Shown here piece after piece: positions 26,518 to 33,844 of a stretch of DNA of 33,918 bases. Each line of letters opens with the position of its first letter. Position 1 is the first letter of the stretch. This DNA is from Phycisphaerales bacterium (lineage in GTDB: Bacteria; Planctomycetota; Phycisphaerae; SM23-33), in the NCBI GenBank assembly GCA_018645065.1, contig JABGPF010000020.1, positions 1 to 33,918 on the forward strand, in the 5' to 3' direction. Both the position numbers and the translations under genes were made by a program. A model generated the notes under the pieces. It saw only the letters and a program-made list of their open reading frames with translations, was not told the origin of the DNA and did no database searches.

Positions 26518-26589
26518 AAAACGCAAAAAAGAACGGCAAGCTGGTGGGGGGAGACCAGCTCACCGTTGCTCGGCATTTGACTGCCAAGT
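26518..26589 (-). ncRNA. Candidate small RNA of about 70 nt with a C-rich loop
   Basis: A minus-strand unit with its own promoter (26596-26623) is predicted to start near 26589. It contains a small hairpin GGCA-GTCAAA-TGCC, then a long hairpin made of AACGG...CCGTT and AGCTGGT...ACCAGCT with a CA/CA internal loop and the loop CTCCCCCC (26546-26553), then T runs (26525-26530 and 26515-26521) that make the long hairpin an intrinsic terminator. No open reading frame of note is inside. C-rich loops in bacterial small RNAs often pair with Shine-Dalgarno sequences; that role is inferred here. The alternative is that the hairpin is simply a second terminator for the PEP-CTERM gene. Confidence 0.5.
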
Positions 26590-26595
26590 GCCTGT

Positions 26596-26623
26596 ATAAT
26601 AACAGGCCGAGCCAGAGTGTCAA
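26596..26623 (-). promoter_or_regulatory. Candidate promoter of the small RNA
   Basis: On the minus strand a perfect TTGACA (26618-26623) is followed after 16 bases by TATTAT (26596-26601). It lies in a non-coding stretch and points straight at the hairpin-plus-T-tract unit. Confidence 0.55.
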
Positions 26624-26697
26624 CTCCAAAGTGCGGTTTTTTTGGTGCTATGCGAGTAACTTATCGTCTTCACCATATCTGCATTTGATGCGCATAG

Positions 26698-26734
26698 AAA
26701 AACGCGGCGACCTGTCCAGGCCGCCGCGTTTCTA
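26698..26734 (-). terminator. Terminator of the PEP-CTERM gene
   Basis: AAACGCGGCG (26700-26709) pairs with CGCCGCGTTT (26722-26731), with an inner CCTG/CAGG. On the minus strand the stem ends in a run of five T, 22 bases after the PEP-CTERM stop codon. Confidence 0.8.
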
Positions 26735-26755
26735 TTATACAGTTGAAACCGATGC

Positions 26756-28390
26756 TTATTTCTGCCTGCGTTTGCGTCTGGCCAGCAGGGCCGAAGCTCC
26801 GGCCGCTAGAAGGATCATACTCGCCGGTTCGGGAGCATGGCCTACCTGTGCAATGTAAATTCGGTTATCGGGGAAGTATATCTTCGTTCCGTTATCGTCG
26901 AAGTAGAGATTCTGGCTTGCGTCCACGTTAATCGTGATAGCAATCGGATTGGTCTGCTGACCGGTAAGCGGATCGGTGGCGCCCCAGTCGTAGAAGATAA
27001 TTTCGGAGATTCCAACCAGAGCGTCCTTGTCGAAACTGGCCTTGTCGAAATCGATTCGTATTACCTGCTGCTCAGCCCAATGCGTATTGAGCCTCTGATC
27101 GCCAGGGAAGTACTGACTGTAGTCGTCGTATCCGCTCAGACCAGCGATCACGCCGCCGTCTGTGCTTCCTTCGATCCACTGGGCGCCGTCATTCAGATTT
27201 CCGCCAGCAGAACCGTCCCGCTGCATGAACGCATCTTCGTAGAAGTACAGGTTCTGGCCAAGACCGTCCGTCACGCCAGCGTTTAGCAACGCCTGGGGTG
27301 AGTCCGCGGCGTGGATCGGCGCGAGTCCGTTGAGCTCGGGAGTCGCACCGTTAGTGTAAGCGTTCACTTCGCGAACATCCATCGAGGCAACAACAGCGTC
27401 GAACTGGCTTTCAGTCGCCAATGTAGTAGGAGTGGCGGTGTTGAAGTCGCCGTCGACGAGGTACTTGCCTCCGATGGGACCAGGCGTGCCGCCATTGAGA
27501 GCGGCTGTGCCACCGTTAAAACCGTCATAGACATACCCGTCGTTACCACCATAAGTGAATCCATCGGCACGGGTCGGGTCACTAATGTATGAGTCATCGC
27601 GATAGTCAGGGACCAGCATCATGTTATCATTTTGTCTGGCTCGCAGGTTCATGTCATTGCTCTGTGCTACCTGCGGATCGGATCGGCTGATGGTTGAGGA
27701 TCCAGCTCCAAAATTAATGTTGTTATCTCGACCTCCGGGGGCGTTATCGCTTTTACCGGCATGGACAAAGATGTCCATCTTAACGTTGCCCGTGTTTGTT
27801 CCGAGATCAACAGCTCCCTTGCTGTCCACAACTGTCTGGCCAGTCAACCAGCCCATTGCGTAACCGTTGCGTTCATAATTGCGTTGCATAAGAGTTGCGG
27901 GCGGAGTACCACCATCGTTTGTGAACTCCGAAACGTAATCGGCGTTGTCCAGATGACTATAGGTCATGTAGAAACCGATTGTACCGGCCTTTTGGGGCAG
28001 GCCCTGGACCTTATTGGTGGTATAGTTGGCCTGGTGATCAATCGGAGTCGAAGGATATTCGTCACCAGCGGCGGGGGGCGCGCCAATCTCGTGGCCGTGT
28101 TGAGTACCCGCAGACTCAGGGGTCCACCAGTTCTGGAATTCCCCAATTCGAGTATCGCCTGGATTCAGAATACCGTCGTTAACGGTATCGGAGAAAATAT
28201 GCCACGTCCGAATAGCATCGGGTCGCATATCGCGAACATTGGGATTGGAGCGGATTCCGGCACTGACAATGCTGTTGGATTCCCTCCCATTTGGCTTTAT
28301 GTGCAGATTAGCCCCAGACAGGACACTCCCCGAAACTAACACACAACCCGCTAGTACAGTCAAAAATGTACGCTTTACATTACGACTCAT
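26756..28390 (-). CDS. PEP-CTERM-anchored exported protein
   Basis: A 544-residue secreted protein. The N-terminus is a signal peptide (TFLTVLAGCVLVSGSVLSG). The C-terminus is a complete PEP-CTERM sorting signal: the PEPAS motif, a hydrophobic stretch (MILLAAGASALLA) and the basic end RRKRRQK, recognised by an exosortase in exopolysaccharide-producing bacteria. The region between is Gly/Asp/Asn-rich, mostly beta and low in cysteine, and I recognise no enzymatic motif; surface or matrix attachment is likely. The ATG has GGAGGAGG (28397-28404) 6 bases upstream. It is monocistronic, with its own promoter, a long leader and a terminator. No exosortase gene is in the window. Confidence 0.88.
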   Translation of the reverse strand: MSRNVKRTFLTVLAGCVLVSGSVLSGANLHIKPNGRESNSIVSAGIRSNPNVRDMRPDAIRTWHIFSDTVNDGILNPGDTRIGEFQNWWTPESAGTQHGHEIGAPPAAGDEYPSTPIDHQANYTTNKVQGLPQKAGTIGFYMTYSHLDNADYVSEFTNDGGTPPATLMQRNYERNGYAMGWLTGQTVVDSKGAVDLGTNTGNVKMDIFVHAGKSDNAPGGRDNNINFGAGSSTISRSDPQVAQSNDMNLRARQNDNMMLVPDYRDDSYISDPTRADGFTYGGNDGYVYDGFNGGTAALNGGTPGPIGGKYLVDGDFNTATPTTLATESQFDAVVASMDVREVNAYTNGATPELNGLAPIHAADSPQALLNAGVTDGLGQNLYFYEDAFMQRDGSAGGNLNDGAQWIEGSTDGGVIAGLSGYDDYSQYFPGDQRLNTHWAEQQVIRIDFDKASFDKDALVGISEIIFYDWGATDPLTGQQTNPIAITINVDASQNLYFDDNGTKIYFPDNRIYIAQVGHAPEPASMILLAAGASALLARRKRRQK

Positions 28391-28658
28391 GATGCGCCTC
28401 CTCCGGCCGCCTCTTGTGGCGACCTAGAGCACTTCGAGCATTGCGACCGACTCTCGCCAAGGTAAACGAGCAGTAAACCCGACCAAGCAGTCGTTTTTGT
28501 GCGGGCGATCGAGCAATCGCCAGTTTCGCACACAGCCAGACTTCAAACGAGCGAGCAGCTCACAAGAAATCAAACCTCATTCCGTTTCGACCATGCCAAC
28601 CGCACGCAGGCAGATTTGGTCCTCCAACCACATGCGGTCCTTCTGCTAACAATGAACA
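28391..28658 (-). other. Long 5' leader of the PEP-CTERM gene
   Basis: About 268 nt lie between the predicted transcription start and the ATG. It includes a stable hairpin at 28499-28531 (GTGCG...CGCAC outside, GGCGAT...ATCGCC inside) and, nearer the 5' end, CCGCA...TGCGG enclosing TGGT...ACCA. No known riboswitch class is recognised. Confidence 0.4.
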
Positions 28659-28664
28659 CTACTA

Positions 28665-28693
28665 TAATATCAGAGAAACCCATTTTTGTCAAG
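28665..28693 (-). promoter_or_regulatory. Near-consensus promoter of the PEP-CTERM gene
   Basis: TTGACA (28688-28693) is followed after exactly 17 bases by TATTAT (28665-28670) on the minus strand, 11 of 12 consensus positions, in an AT-rich stretch. Confidence 0.7.
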
Positions 28694-29587
28694 CATAGAA
28701 GTTCGCCAATATACAATGAAACAAAACTTTTTCTAAAGTTCGTAACTGGATAGCTCACAAGGCTTTATGTTGATGATATAGCGAAGGCGAGCGAATAAAA
28801 TGAGTTTTTGTTCAATTTATATACTAAATTGGTGATGGAAAAGGGCCAAAAATTGGTTTGGAATATCAAACAGCGTGATCTGTGGAATCGAAAACAGATA
28901 CGCGATAAGCCCCGATCGCAAGGCAGGCAGTCGCGGGCTTGAAATCAGCACAGCCTCGATATCGACACGCGCCTGATCCAGCAATCCGAGTCCGCCAACA
29001 GCGGGCATTGCCCGAAACGGATAAAAAACAACCAGCACCCCAAGTGGGGATTGGTATTACTATGGCGTAGGCGGGGGCTAGATATAATAAACCTCGTCAG
29101 CCCAAACCGGAAACACCGACACGCCAGGCGATCCTGGGCGGGATTATCAAAGGTACCGGCCAGGATCCCTAAAACAAAACATCACCGCACAGCAAGTTCG
29201 AAATTTATTATCCAATACCAGCCTTTGAGGTGCAGTTACAAGGAAGCATCAAATAGGTGACCCCGTAATCCGAGACGCCATTTTTCATCAAATAGATAGC
29301 CCGCAGCACGCTACAAGCCATTCACGAGGCCCGTAGAACGCCAAAAACAAGAGAAAACCCCAAACACACCACAAGGCGCCCTATAATCCCCAACGTCCGA
29401 TAAGGTGCGTTATGTTACTTTCCGGGCGGGTTTGGCTCAGGATGGCCTTGCGGGCGTAACATTCGTGATATGCGGCATTTAGCGAAGCCTCAGCCTGCTC
29501 TGTGTGCTTATATCCTACAAAACCCCGCTCAAACTGCCTAGCGTCCTAGCGTCTGCACTTAGCGTATTCGAATTTCAATTCAAACCG
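28694..29587. other. Gene-free stretch of about 890 bases
   Basis: I see no convincing gene here. The longest frame (28817-29038, minus, GTG start, no Shine-Dalgarno, 73 codons) has a hydrophobic character but no recognised match; it may be a remnant. A small AT-only inverted repeat, CAATTT...AAATTG, lies at 28813-28831, and TAGCGT occurs three times at 29539-29565, close to the 3' end of bioB. No tRNA-like or CRISPR-like pattern was found. Confidence 0.5.
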
Positions 29588-30592
29588 TTATCTGTCGAGT
29601 ATTTTCAGGCCCAGGTCGCTTATCATCTTCAAGTCGTCCTCGGGCGAACGCCCTATGGTGGTTAGATAGTTGCCTATGAGGACGCTCGTGGCGCCGGCGT
29701 AGAATATCCAACTCTGCATGTCGCGAAGATTGATTTCCCGGCCGCCAGCTATTTTGATGTCGGCCGTTGGCATCATTATCCGGTACATCGCGATAATGTT
29801 CAGTATCTCTCGAGGCCCCATTGGCTTGGCGTCGCCCAGTGGTGTTCCGGGTATCGGCGACAGGAAGTTCAGCGGGACCACATCAGGCTCGATCTCGTCC
29901 CTGAGCGTCAGCCCCATATCGATTCGATCGGCCCAGGTCTCGCCGATTCCGAATATCCCGCCCGCACAGAGGCTCATTCCGGCCGTTCGGGCGGTTTTAA
30001 GGGTGTCAACACGGTCTTTGTAGGCGTGCGTGCTAACCATCTGAGCGTACATTCGCTCGGAGGTTTCGAGATTGTGATTATACCTGGTGACGCCTGCATC
30101 GACGAGTTCGGCCGCCTGCTGCGGTGTCAGGAGGCCCAGCGAGGCGCAAAGTCGCATTTCCGAGGCGGTTGCCTGCTCGATTTGTCGAGTTGCCTCCAGG
30201 ACGGCCTGGAAATCCGGGTCGCCCGGTTTGAGCCCCGAATTTACGATCCCGAAGCTCGATGCGTGATTTCGCCTCGCACTGCATGCCGCGTCGGTCAGCT
30301 CTTCCGGACCGATCAATTCCGCCGGCTTTTGGCCTGGCGCGAACGCTGCACTCTGGGCGCACCATTTACAGTCTTCGCTGCATGCGCCTACCTTACCGGC
30401 TCCGATTGAGCAGAGCCTTACAGTATCGGCGAAATGCTTCACGCGGATCTGGTTTGCGTAATACAGCAGTTCGTAGTGACCAGCAGAGTCGCCAGCCAAT
30501 CGCGCGCACTCCAGCAGATCATCTCTCGACGCCTTCTGGCCGTCCAACACACCAGCTACGACACGCGGGATAATGGTATCCGCACGACTCAT
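29588..30592 (-). CDS. bioB: Biotin synthase (radical SAM), with one cluster ligand missing
   Basis: Inserts sulfur into dethiobiotin in the last step of biotin synthesis. The 334-residue protein has the radical SAM motif C71-SED-C75-KW-C78. Of the four [2Fe-2S] ligands of E. coli BioB (Cys97, Cys128, Cys188, Arg260), Cys149 (RLCASLG), Cys209 (SLCAGGIFGIGE) and Arg285 (IAGGREIN) are clear, but the first is Gly115 (SFGIVNSG) where relatives read CIV-SG. It may be a variant enzyme or a paralogue with another substrate. The ATG at 30592 is preferred over a GTG at 30601. It follows a tiny membrane protein gene by 18 bases. No other biotin gene is nearby. Confidence 0.88.
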   Translation of the reverse strand: MSRADTIIPRVVAGVLDGQKASRDDLLECARLAGDSAGHYELLYYANQIRVKHFADTVRLCSIGAGKVGACSEDCKWCAQSAAFAPGQKPAELIGPEELTDAACSARRNHASSFGIVNSGLKPGDPDFQAVLEATRQIEQATASEMRLCASLGLLTPQQAAELVDAGVTRYNHNLETSERMYAQMVSTHAYKDRVDTLKTARTAGMSLCAGGIFGIGETWADRIDMGLTLRDEIEPDVVPLNFLSPIPGTPLGDAKPMGPREILNIIAMYRIMMPTADIKIAGGREINLRDMQSWIFYAGATSVLIGNYLTTIGRSPEDDLKMISDLGLKILDR

Positions 30593-30610
30593 AAGCTTCA
30601 CTTACAGTAA

Positions 30611-30910
30611 TTATCTTCTTATTGTGGTGGACGGTTTCAGCGGAATAGCCGAACCCATTTTATCAATCGTCCGCTTGCCAATATTGGGAGCGTAGACACA
30701 GAGTTTCTGTGTTTCGATATTGACAATGTAGATCAGATCAATGCCTCTGTCGTATGCGCCAGTGGACATGATGTATTTCCCTTGACGAACGGCTGCATCA
30801 CCATAGGCCATGGAATCGGTGTCATTAATGAACGCCGGGATTATCATCGCAGTCAGGATAGCTGCGGTTACTGTCAACATTATAATAGTTGCGTTTTGCG
30901 TATCTTTCAT
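30611..30910 (-). CDS. Small membrane-anchored protein, paralogue of the next gene upstream
   Basis: A 99-residue protein with one N-terminal hydrophobic segment (about 8-27) and a short soluble domain outside the cytoplasm. Its core (KYIMSTGAYDRGIDLIYIVN, then a TQKL segment) matches the pattern of the 92-residue protein encoded 53 bases upstream (IMMTG, DAIYIIDMATEKL), so the two are diverged tandem copies. The shared pattern, YIM-TG then D-hydrophobic-IYI-(V/I)-(N/D)-x-x-T-x-KL, looks like two or three beta strands. Function unknown. It lies in a unit with bioB. Confidence 0.7.
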   Translation of the reverse strand: MKDTQNATIIMLTVTAAILTAMIIPAFINDTDSMAYGDAAVRQGKYIMSTGAYDRGIDLIYIVNIETQKLCVYAPNIGKRTIDKMGSAIPLKPSTTIRR

Positions 30911-30963
30911 AGGATTATTCCTTTGATTTCGAGGTTCTTCGAAGCTTTTCGATGGGTGCGGGG

Positions 30964-31242
30964 TTATTTCAGATCGAGCGTCAGGTCACGCGTGCCCATA
31001 GGCCTCATGCTCCTGACGTTGCCTTTTCTCTGAAACTCAAACGCAGCCAGCTTCTCGGTGGCCATATCTATGATATAGATAGCATCCTCGTTTTCGCGGA
31101 TTTGCCCGGTCATCATGATCGTATTGTTCGGCATGAGCGAGCCTTGATACGCATTGGCTTTGGGTGCTCCCACCCCTAATATCAGAGCCATCAACAGCCC
31201 GACGTTAACACATACTAATACGGCAATAATCGCTTTCTTCAT
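30964..31242 (-). CDS. Small membrane-anchored protein, paralogue of the next gene downstream
   Basis: A 92-residue protein with a hydrophobic N-terminal segment (5-24), a possible cleavage site near ANA|YQ and a short beta-rich domain: NNTIMMTGQIRENEDAIYII, then DMATEKLAAFEF. It shares this pattern with the 99-residue product downstream. I know no function. An AAAACCATG context with GGAGAAAAA just upstream (TTTGGAG) supports the start. It is 15 bases from the preceding small gene. Confidence 0.72.
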   Translation of the reverse strand: MKKAIIAVLVCVNVGLLMALILGVGAPKANAYQGSLMPNNTIMMTGQIRENEDAIYIIDMATEKLAAFEFQRKGNVRSMRPMGTRDLTLDLK

Positions 31243-31257
31243 GGTTTTTCTCCAAAG

Positions 31258-31488
31258 TTAGTCCGTTTGCGTTCGCTTGGGATTTTTGAACGCTACGACA
31301 CAAATGCCCGCAAGGGCGACCACGGAATATATTACAGCCATCCAAGGCGTCTCGGCTTTGGCCACCGGTTGACTCTTGGAAGGTTTAGCTGGTTTGGCGG
31401 CGCCTATCGCAGTCGATCCGCCCAGCGACAGCACACCGACCAGTACGAGCACAGCACAAGCTCTCGCGTATCGTTGCAGTTTCTTCAT
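31258..31488 (-). CDS. Very small two-segment membrane protein
   Basis: A 76-residue protein with an N-terminal signal or anchor (VLVLVGVLSLGGSTAIG), a Lys/Pro/Ala linker (AKPAKPSKSQPVAKAE) and a second hydrophobic segment (MAVIYSVVALAGICVVAF) with a basic end. Function unknown. The frame is open to a TTG at 31506, but that would lie in or before the -10 element, so I prefer the ATG at 31488. With the promoter at 31495-31522 the message would be nearly leaderless. It is the first gene of the unit that ends in bioB. Confidence 0.65.
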   Translation of the reverse strand: MKKLQRYARACAVLVLVGVLSLGGSTAIGAAKPAKPSKSQPVAKAETPWMAVIYSVVALAGICVVAFKNPKRTQTD

Positions 31489-31494
31489 ACCCCG

Positions 31495-31522
31495 ATTATA
31501 ACTCAACTAACCAACATTTCAA
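31495..31522 (-). promoter_or_regulatory. Candidate promoter of the small-protein/bioB unit
   Basis: TTGAAA (31517-31522), 16 bases, then a perfect TATAAT (31495-31500) on the minus strand. Only six bases separate the -10 box from the ATG at 31488, which predicts a leaderless transcript for the first gene. Confidence 0.6.
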
Positions 31523-31586
31523 CCATCCGATTTCACCTATTGATAATATTAATAACCGCTACGTAAAATCCCGCCGAATCTCCGGT

Positions 31587-32108
31587 TTACAACATGTTGG
31601 CAATGTCGGTGATCTCGTTGCGAAACTCACGAGTCGGCATGGTTATCGTCTCCCACTTTGCACTCCTTGGCCGGGCCCCTGCTACATATCGGTCTAATCC
31701 AATGCCTACAAACCCGTAAGCCTTCTGGCCGAAAATATGCACGTCGTCAAACGGTGCTCGCTGCGGCGGACCCTGAAGCCAATACGCGAAAACCAGTGCA
31801 GCTCGAAAGTCTCGTCCGAAAACTTTCTCCCATTCTCCGAGCCCCTCGACGTCCTGGCGGGTGATCCAATTCTCCCAGGCGCGAGTGGTTCCTTGTCGAC
31901 GCCCTGCCGCAGAATCCGGAAATTTGCGCCCTTTAACGTCGACCAGTAAATTTTGACCGCTGCTGCTGTAGACCAGAAAGTCGAAACTTTTGACCGCCGA
32001 ATTGGCGAAGATCGCCTTCTTAGTTTCGTCGACTGCTACGTAGGGCAATCCTCTGGATCTAAGGTAATCCTCGAAGGCGGCCTCATAATGTACGCTGCGT
32101 CTGGCCAT
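31587..32108 (-). CDS. HYExAFE-family protein with PD-(D/E)xK nuclease-like core
   Basis: A 173-residue protein whose N-terminus reads HYEAAFE (7-13), the signature after which a planctomycete family is named. SFDFLVYSS (Asp43) followed by LLVDVKGRKF (Asp57-Val-Lys59) has the D...(D/E)xK arrangement of restriction-endonuclease-like folds, so metal-dependent nucleic acid cleavage or binding is possible, but no activity is established to my knowledge. It starts 18 bases after hisS and is probably the last gene of the YkgJ-hisS unit. There is no partner methylase or toxin-antitoxin gene beside it. Confidence 0.8.
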   Translation of the reverse strand: MARRSVHYEAAFEDYLRSRGLPYVAVDETKKAIFANSAVKSFDFLVYSSSGQNLLVDVKGRKFPDSAAGRRQGTTRAWENWITRQDVEGLGEWEKVFGRDFRAALVFAYWLQGPPQRAPFDDVHIFGQKAYGFVGIGLDRYVAGARPRSAKWETITMPTREFRNEITDIANML

Positions 32109-32126
32109 CGATCTCCAGTTCGGCGT

Positions 32127-33431
32127 TTATAAAATCGTCGTCGGATCGGACAGTATTTCTGCAAGTTTGCAGGCGGTCTGCTCACCGCTGGCCAGGTCCT
32201 TTATCATTACCACGCCATCGGGTTCGAGGATGACGGCCTTGCAGGCCCCTCGCCGATCAGCCTGCTTGAGCTGCTTGCCAATATTCTGACGTTTGTAGGA
32301 AAACTCCGCTGCGGCGCCAACGCTGCGTAACCGCCCCACCACGTTTATTACATCACTGAACATATCGGCAGATCCGTCTATAACGAACAGTTCCACGCCT
32401 TGGGCCAAGTCGCCGATGAGTTGTTTTTCCTCCAGCAAAATACCGAGCACAACGTCACCCATACCAAACCCGCTGGCCGCTACTGCCGGCCCGCCGAGTA
32501 CTTCCAGCAAGTTGTCGTATCGACCACCGCCGGCGATTGCTCGCAGCGTTTCGCCTACGTCCATCACCTCGTAAACGATACCCGTGTAATACGCCAAACC
32601 ACGTACGATGCCCGTATCGTATCGGCACCAGTCGGCGATTCCGAACGCCTTGAGGTAACCGCCGAACGCCTGCAATTTCGCAATCGCAGCCGTCGCGTTT
32701 TCGCTCGGCGCAATCCCCGCGCTTGCAGCGATTTCGGCGGGACTGGCGTCGGGGTCAATCGCCCCTGTGTCCAGGAATTTCAATATCCCCGCCATGGCGG
32801 TTTTGTCACCGACTGCATCGCTTAACATCGCCTCGAACTTCTCGGCGGGAAGCTTGTTGCGTTTATCCAGGACGGCCATAACGTCAGCTGAGCTTTGTCC
32901 TTTGACACCCAGGGACTCTAGCACTTCACTCAGCAGTTCACGGCTTGAATAGCACACTTGCACGTCGTTGCTGGTGAGCCCCAATTCCCGCATCGCGTCA
33001 ACGGCGGTCAGTACACATTCGGCGTCGGCCAGTTCGTCCTGCGGGCCAATAATATCGACATTCCACTGGAAAAACTCGCGCAGGCGCCCTTTCTGCGGTC
33101 TTTCGGCCCGGCACAAACGCGGGATTGAGAACCACTTAATCGGGCGTGGCAAGGCGTTGATTTTCGCGTTTACCATCCTTGCCAATGACGGCGTGATCTC
33201 CGGGCGAATCGCCAGGTTCCGCCCACCGCGATCGGTTAAGTTGAACAGCTGCGAAGCGATTTCGTCGCCCGACTTGGCTGTGAATAGATCGAGGTATTCG
33301 AATATTGGGGAATCGTATTCTTCAAATCCGTTCCGCAGCGAGGCCGACCGCCACGCATCGGCGATCCAATTCCGCATTCGCATTGCTTCGGGATAAAAGT
33401 CCCGCGTGCCTTTTACCGGTATAAATTTCAT
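32127..33431 (-). CDS. hisS: Histidine--tRNA ligase
   Basis: Class II synthetase charging tRNA-His. The 434-residue product begins PVKGTRDFYPEAMRMRNWI and contains motif 2 (RLCRAERPQKGRLREFFQ), the HisRS-specific VRGLAYYTGIVYEV (usually RGLDYYTG) and motif 3 (GGGRYDNLL...GFGMGDVVL), then an anticodon-binding domain (about 330-425). Its length is typical. The ATG overlaps the TGA of the upstream cysteine-cluster gene (ATGA), so translation is coupled. Confidence 0.95.
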   Translation of the reverse strand: MKFIPVKGTRDFYPEAMRMRNWIADAWRSASLRNGFEEYDSPIFEYLDLFTAKSGDEIASQLFNLTDRGGRNLAIRPEITPSLARMVNAKINALPRPIKWFSIPRLCRAERPQKGRLREFFQWNVDIIGPQDELADAECVLTAVDAMRELGLTSNDVQVCYSSRELLSEVLESLGVKGQSSADVMAVLDKRNKLPAEKFEAMLSDAVGDKTAMAGILKFLDTGAIDPDASPAEIAASAGIAPSENATAAIAKLQAFGGYLKAFGIADWCRYDTGIVRGLAYYTGIVYEVMDVGETLRAIAGGGRYDNLLEVLGGPAVAASGFGMGDVVLGILLEEKQLIGDLAQGVELFVIDGSADMFSDVINVVGRLRSVGAAAEFSYKRQNIGKQLKQADRRGACKAVILEPDGVVMIKDLASGEQTACKLAEILSDPTTIL

Positions 33432-33844
33432 TCTTCGTCGTCCTGTATTTGAGCTTCCTCGATCTCTTTGACCGCGGCGGCTTTTTGCTTCGCATATATT
33501 TCGTCGCCCAGTGTTTTCCGAGCGTATTCTTCCAACTGATCAGCTGTTGTGAACAACTCGTCATATCCGTAATCACCGCCAGTGTGATCACAGTTGTCGG
33601 TTACGTATTTACGGCATATCAGCGGGCGTTTTTCGTAGCCCACGCACTTGCTATCGTCGCCGAGCATCATGCATCTGTTCGCGATCGATATAAACCAGTC
33701 GCCCTCGTCGATATGCACCGAGACCCCTTCGTGGCAGAGGTACCATCGAATGTCTTCGAACGCATCGTAGGCCTCGGGCTCATCGATCTCGAATGAAAAA
33801 TAGTTGCAGCACTTGGCTCCGCATTTTTGGCACAGTTCGCTCAT
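33428..33844 (-). CDS. YkgJ-type cysteine-cluster (zinc/iron-chelating) protein
   Basis: A 138-residue protein with the family signature C5-QK-C8-GAK-C12-C13 and further conserved residues RCMMLGDDSKCVGYEKRP and ICRKY, a domain believed to bind a metal or iron-sulfur cluster. The C-terminal part is helical and acidic (AAAVKEIEEAQIQDDEE). I chose the ATG at 33844, with GGAG 6 bases upstream; an ATG at 33856 and a TTG at 33886 are also in frame. The biochemical role of the family is unclear. It is coupled to hisS. Confidence 0.85.
   Translation of the reverse strand: MSELCQKCGAKCCNYFSFEIDEPEAYDAFEDIRWYLCHEGVSVHIDEGDWFISIANRCMMLGDDSKCVGYEKRPLICRKYVTDNCDHTGGDYGYDELFTTADQLEEYARKTLGDEIYAKQKAAAVKEIEEAQIQDDEE

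Larger units (their letters stand above)
26472..26755. other. Intergenic stretch between convergent rluB and PEP-CTERM genes
   Basis: No protein-coding frame is convincing. The stretch holds two strong hairpins and a minus-strand promoter-like sequence, annotated separately as a candidate small RNA and as the PEP-CTERM gene terminator. No plus-strand terminator with a T tract is evident for rluB. Confidence 0.5.

Noticed and set aside
28817-29038. 73-codon minus-strand frame, hydrophobic
   Set aside because: GTG start without a Shine-Dalgarno, no recognised family; at most a remnant.
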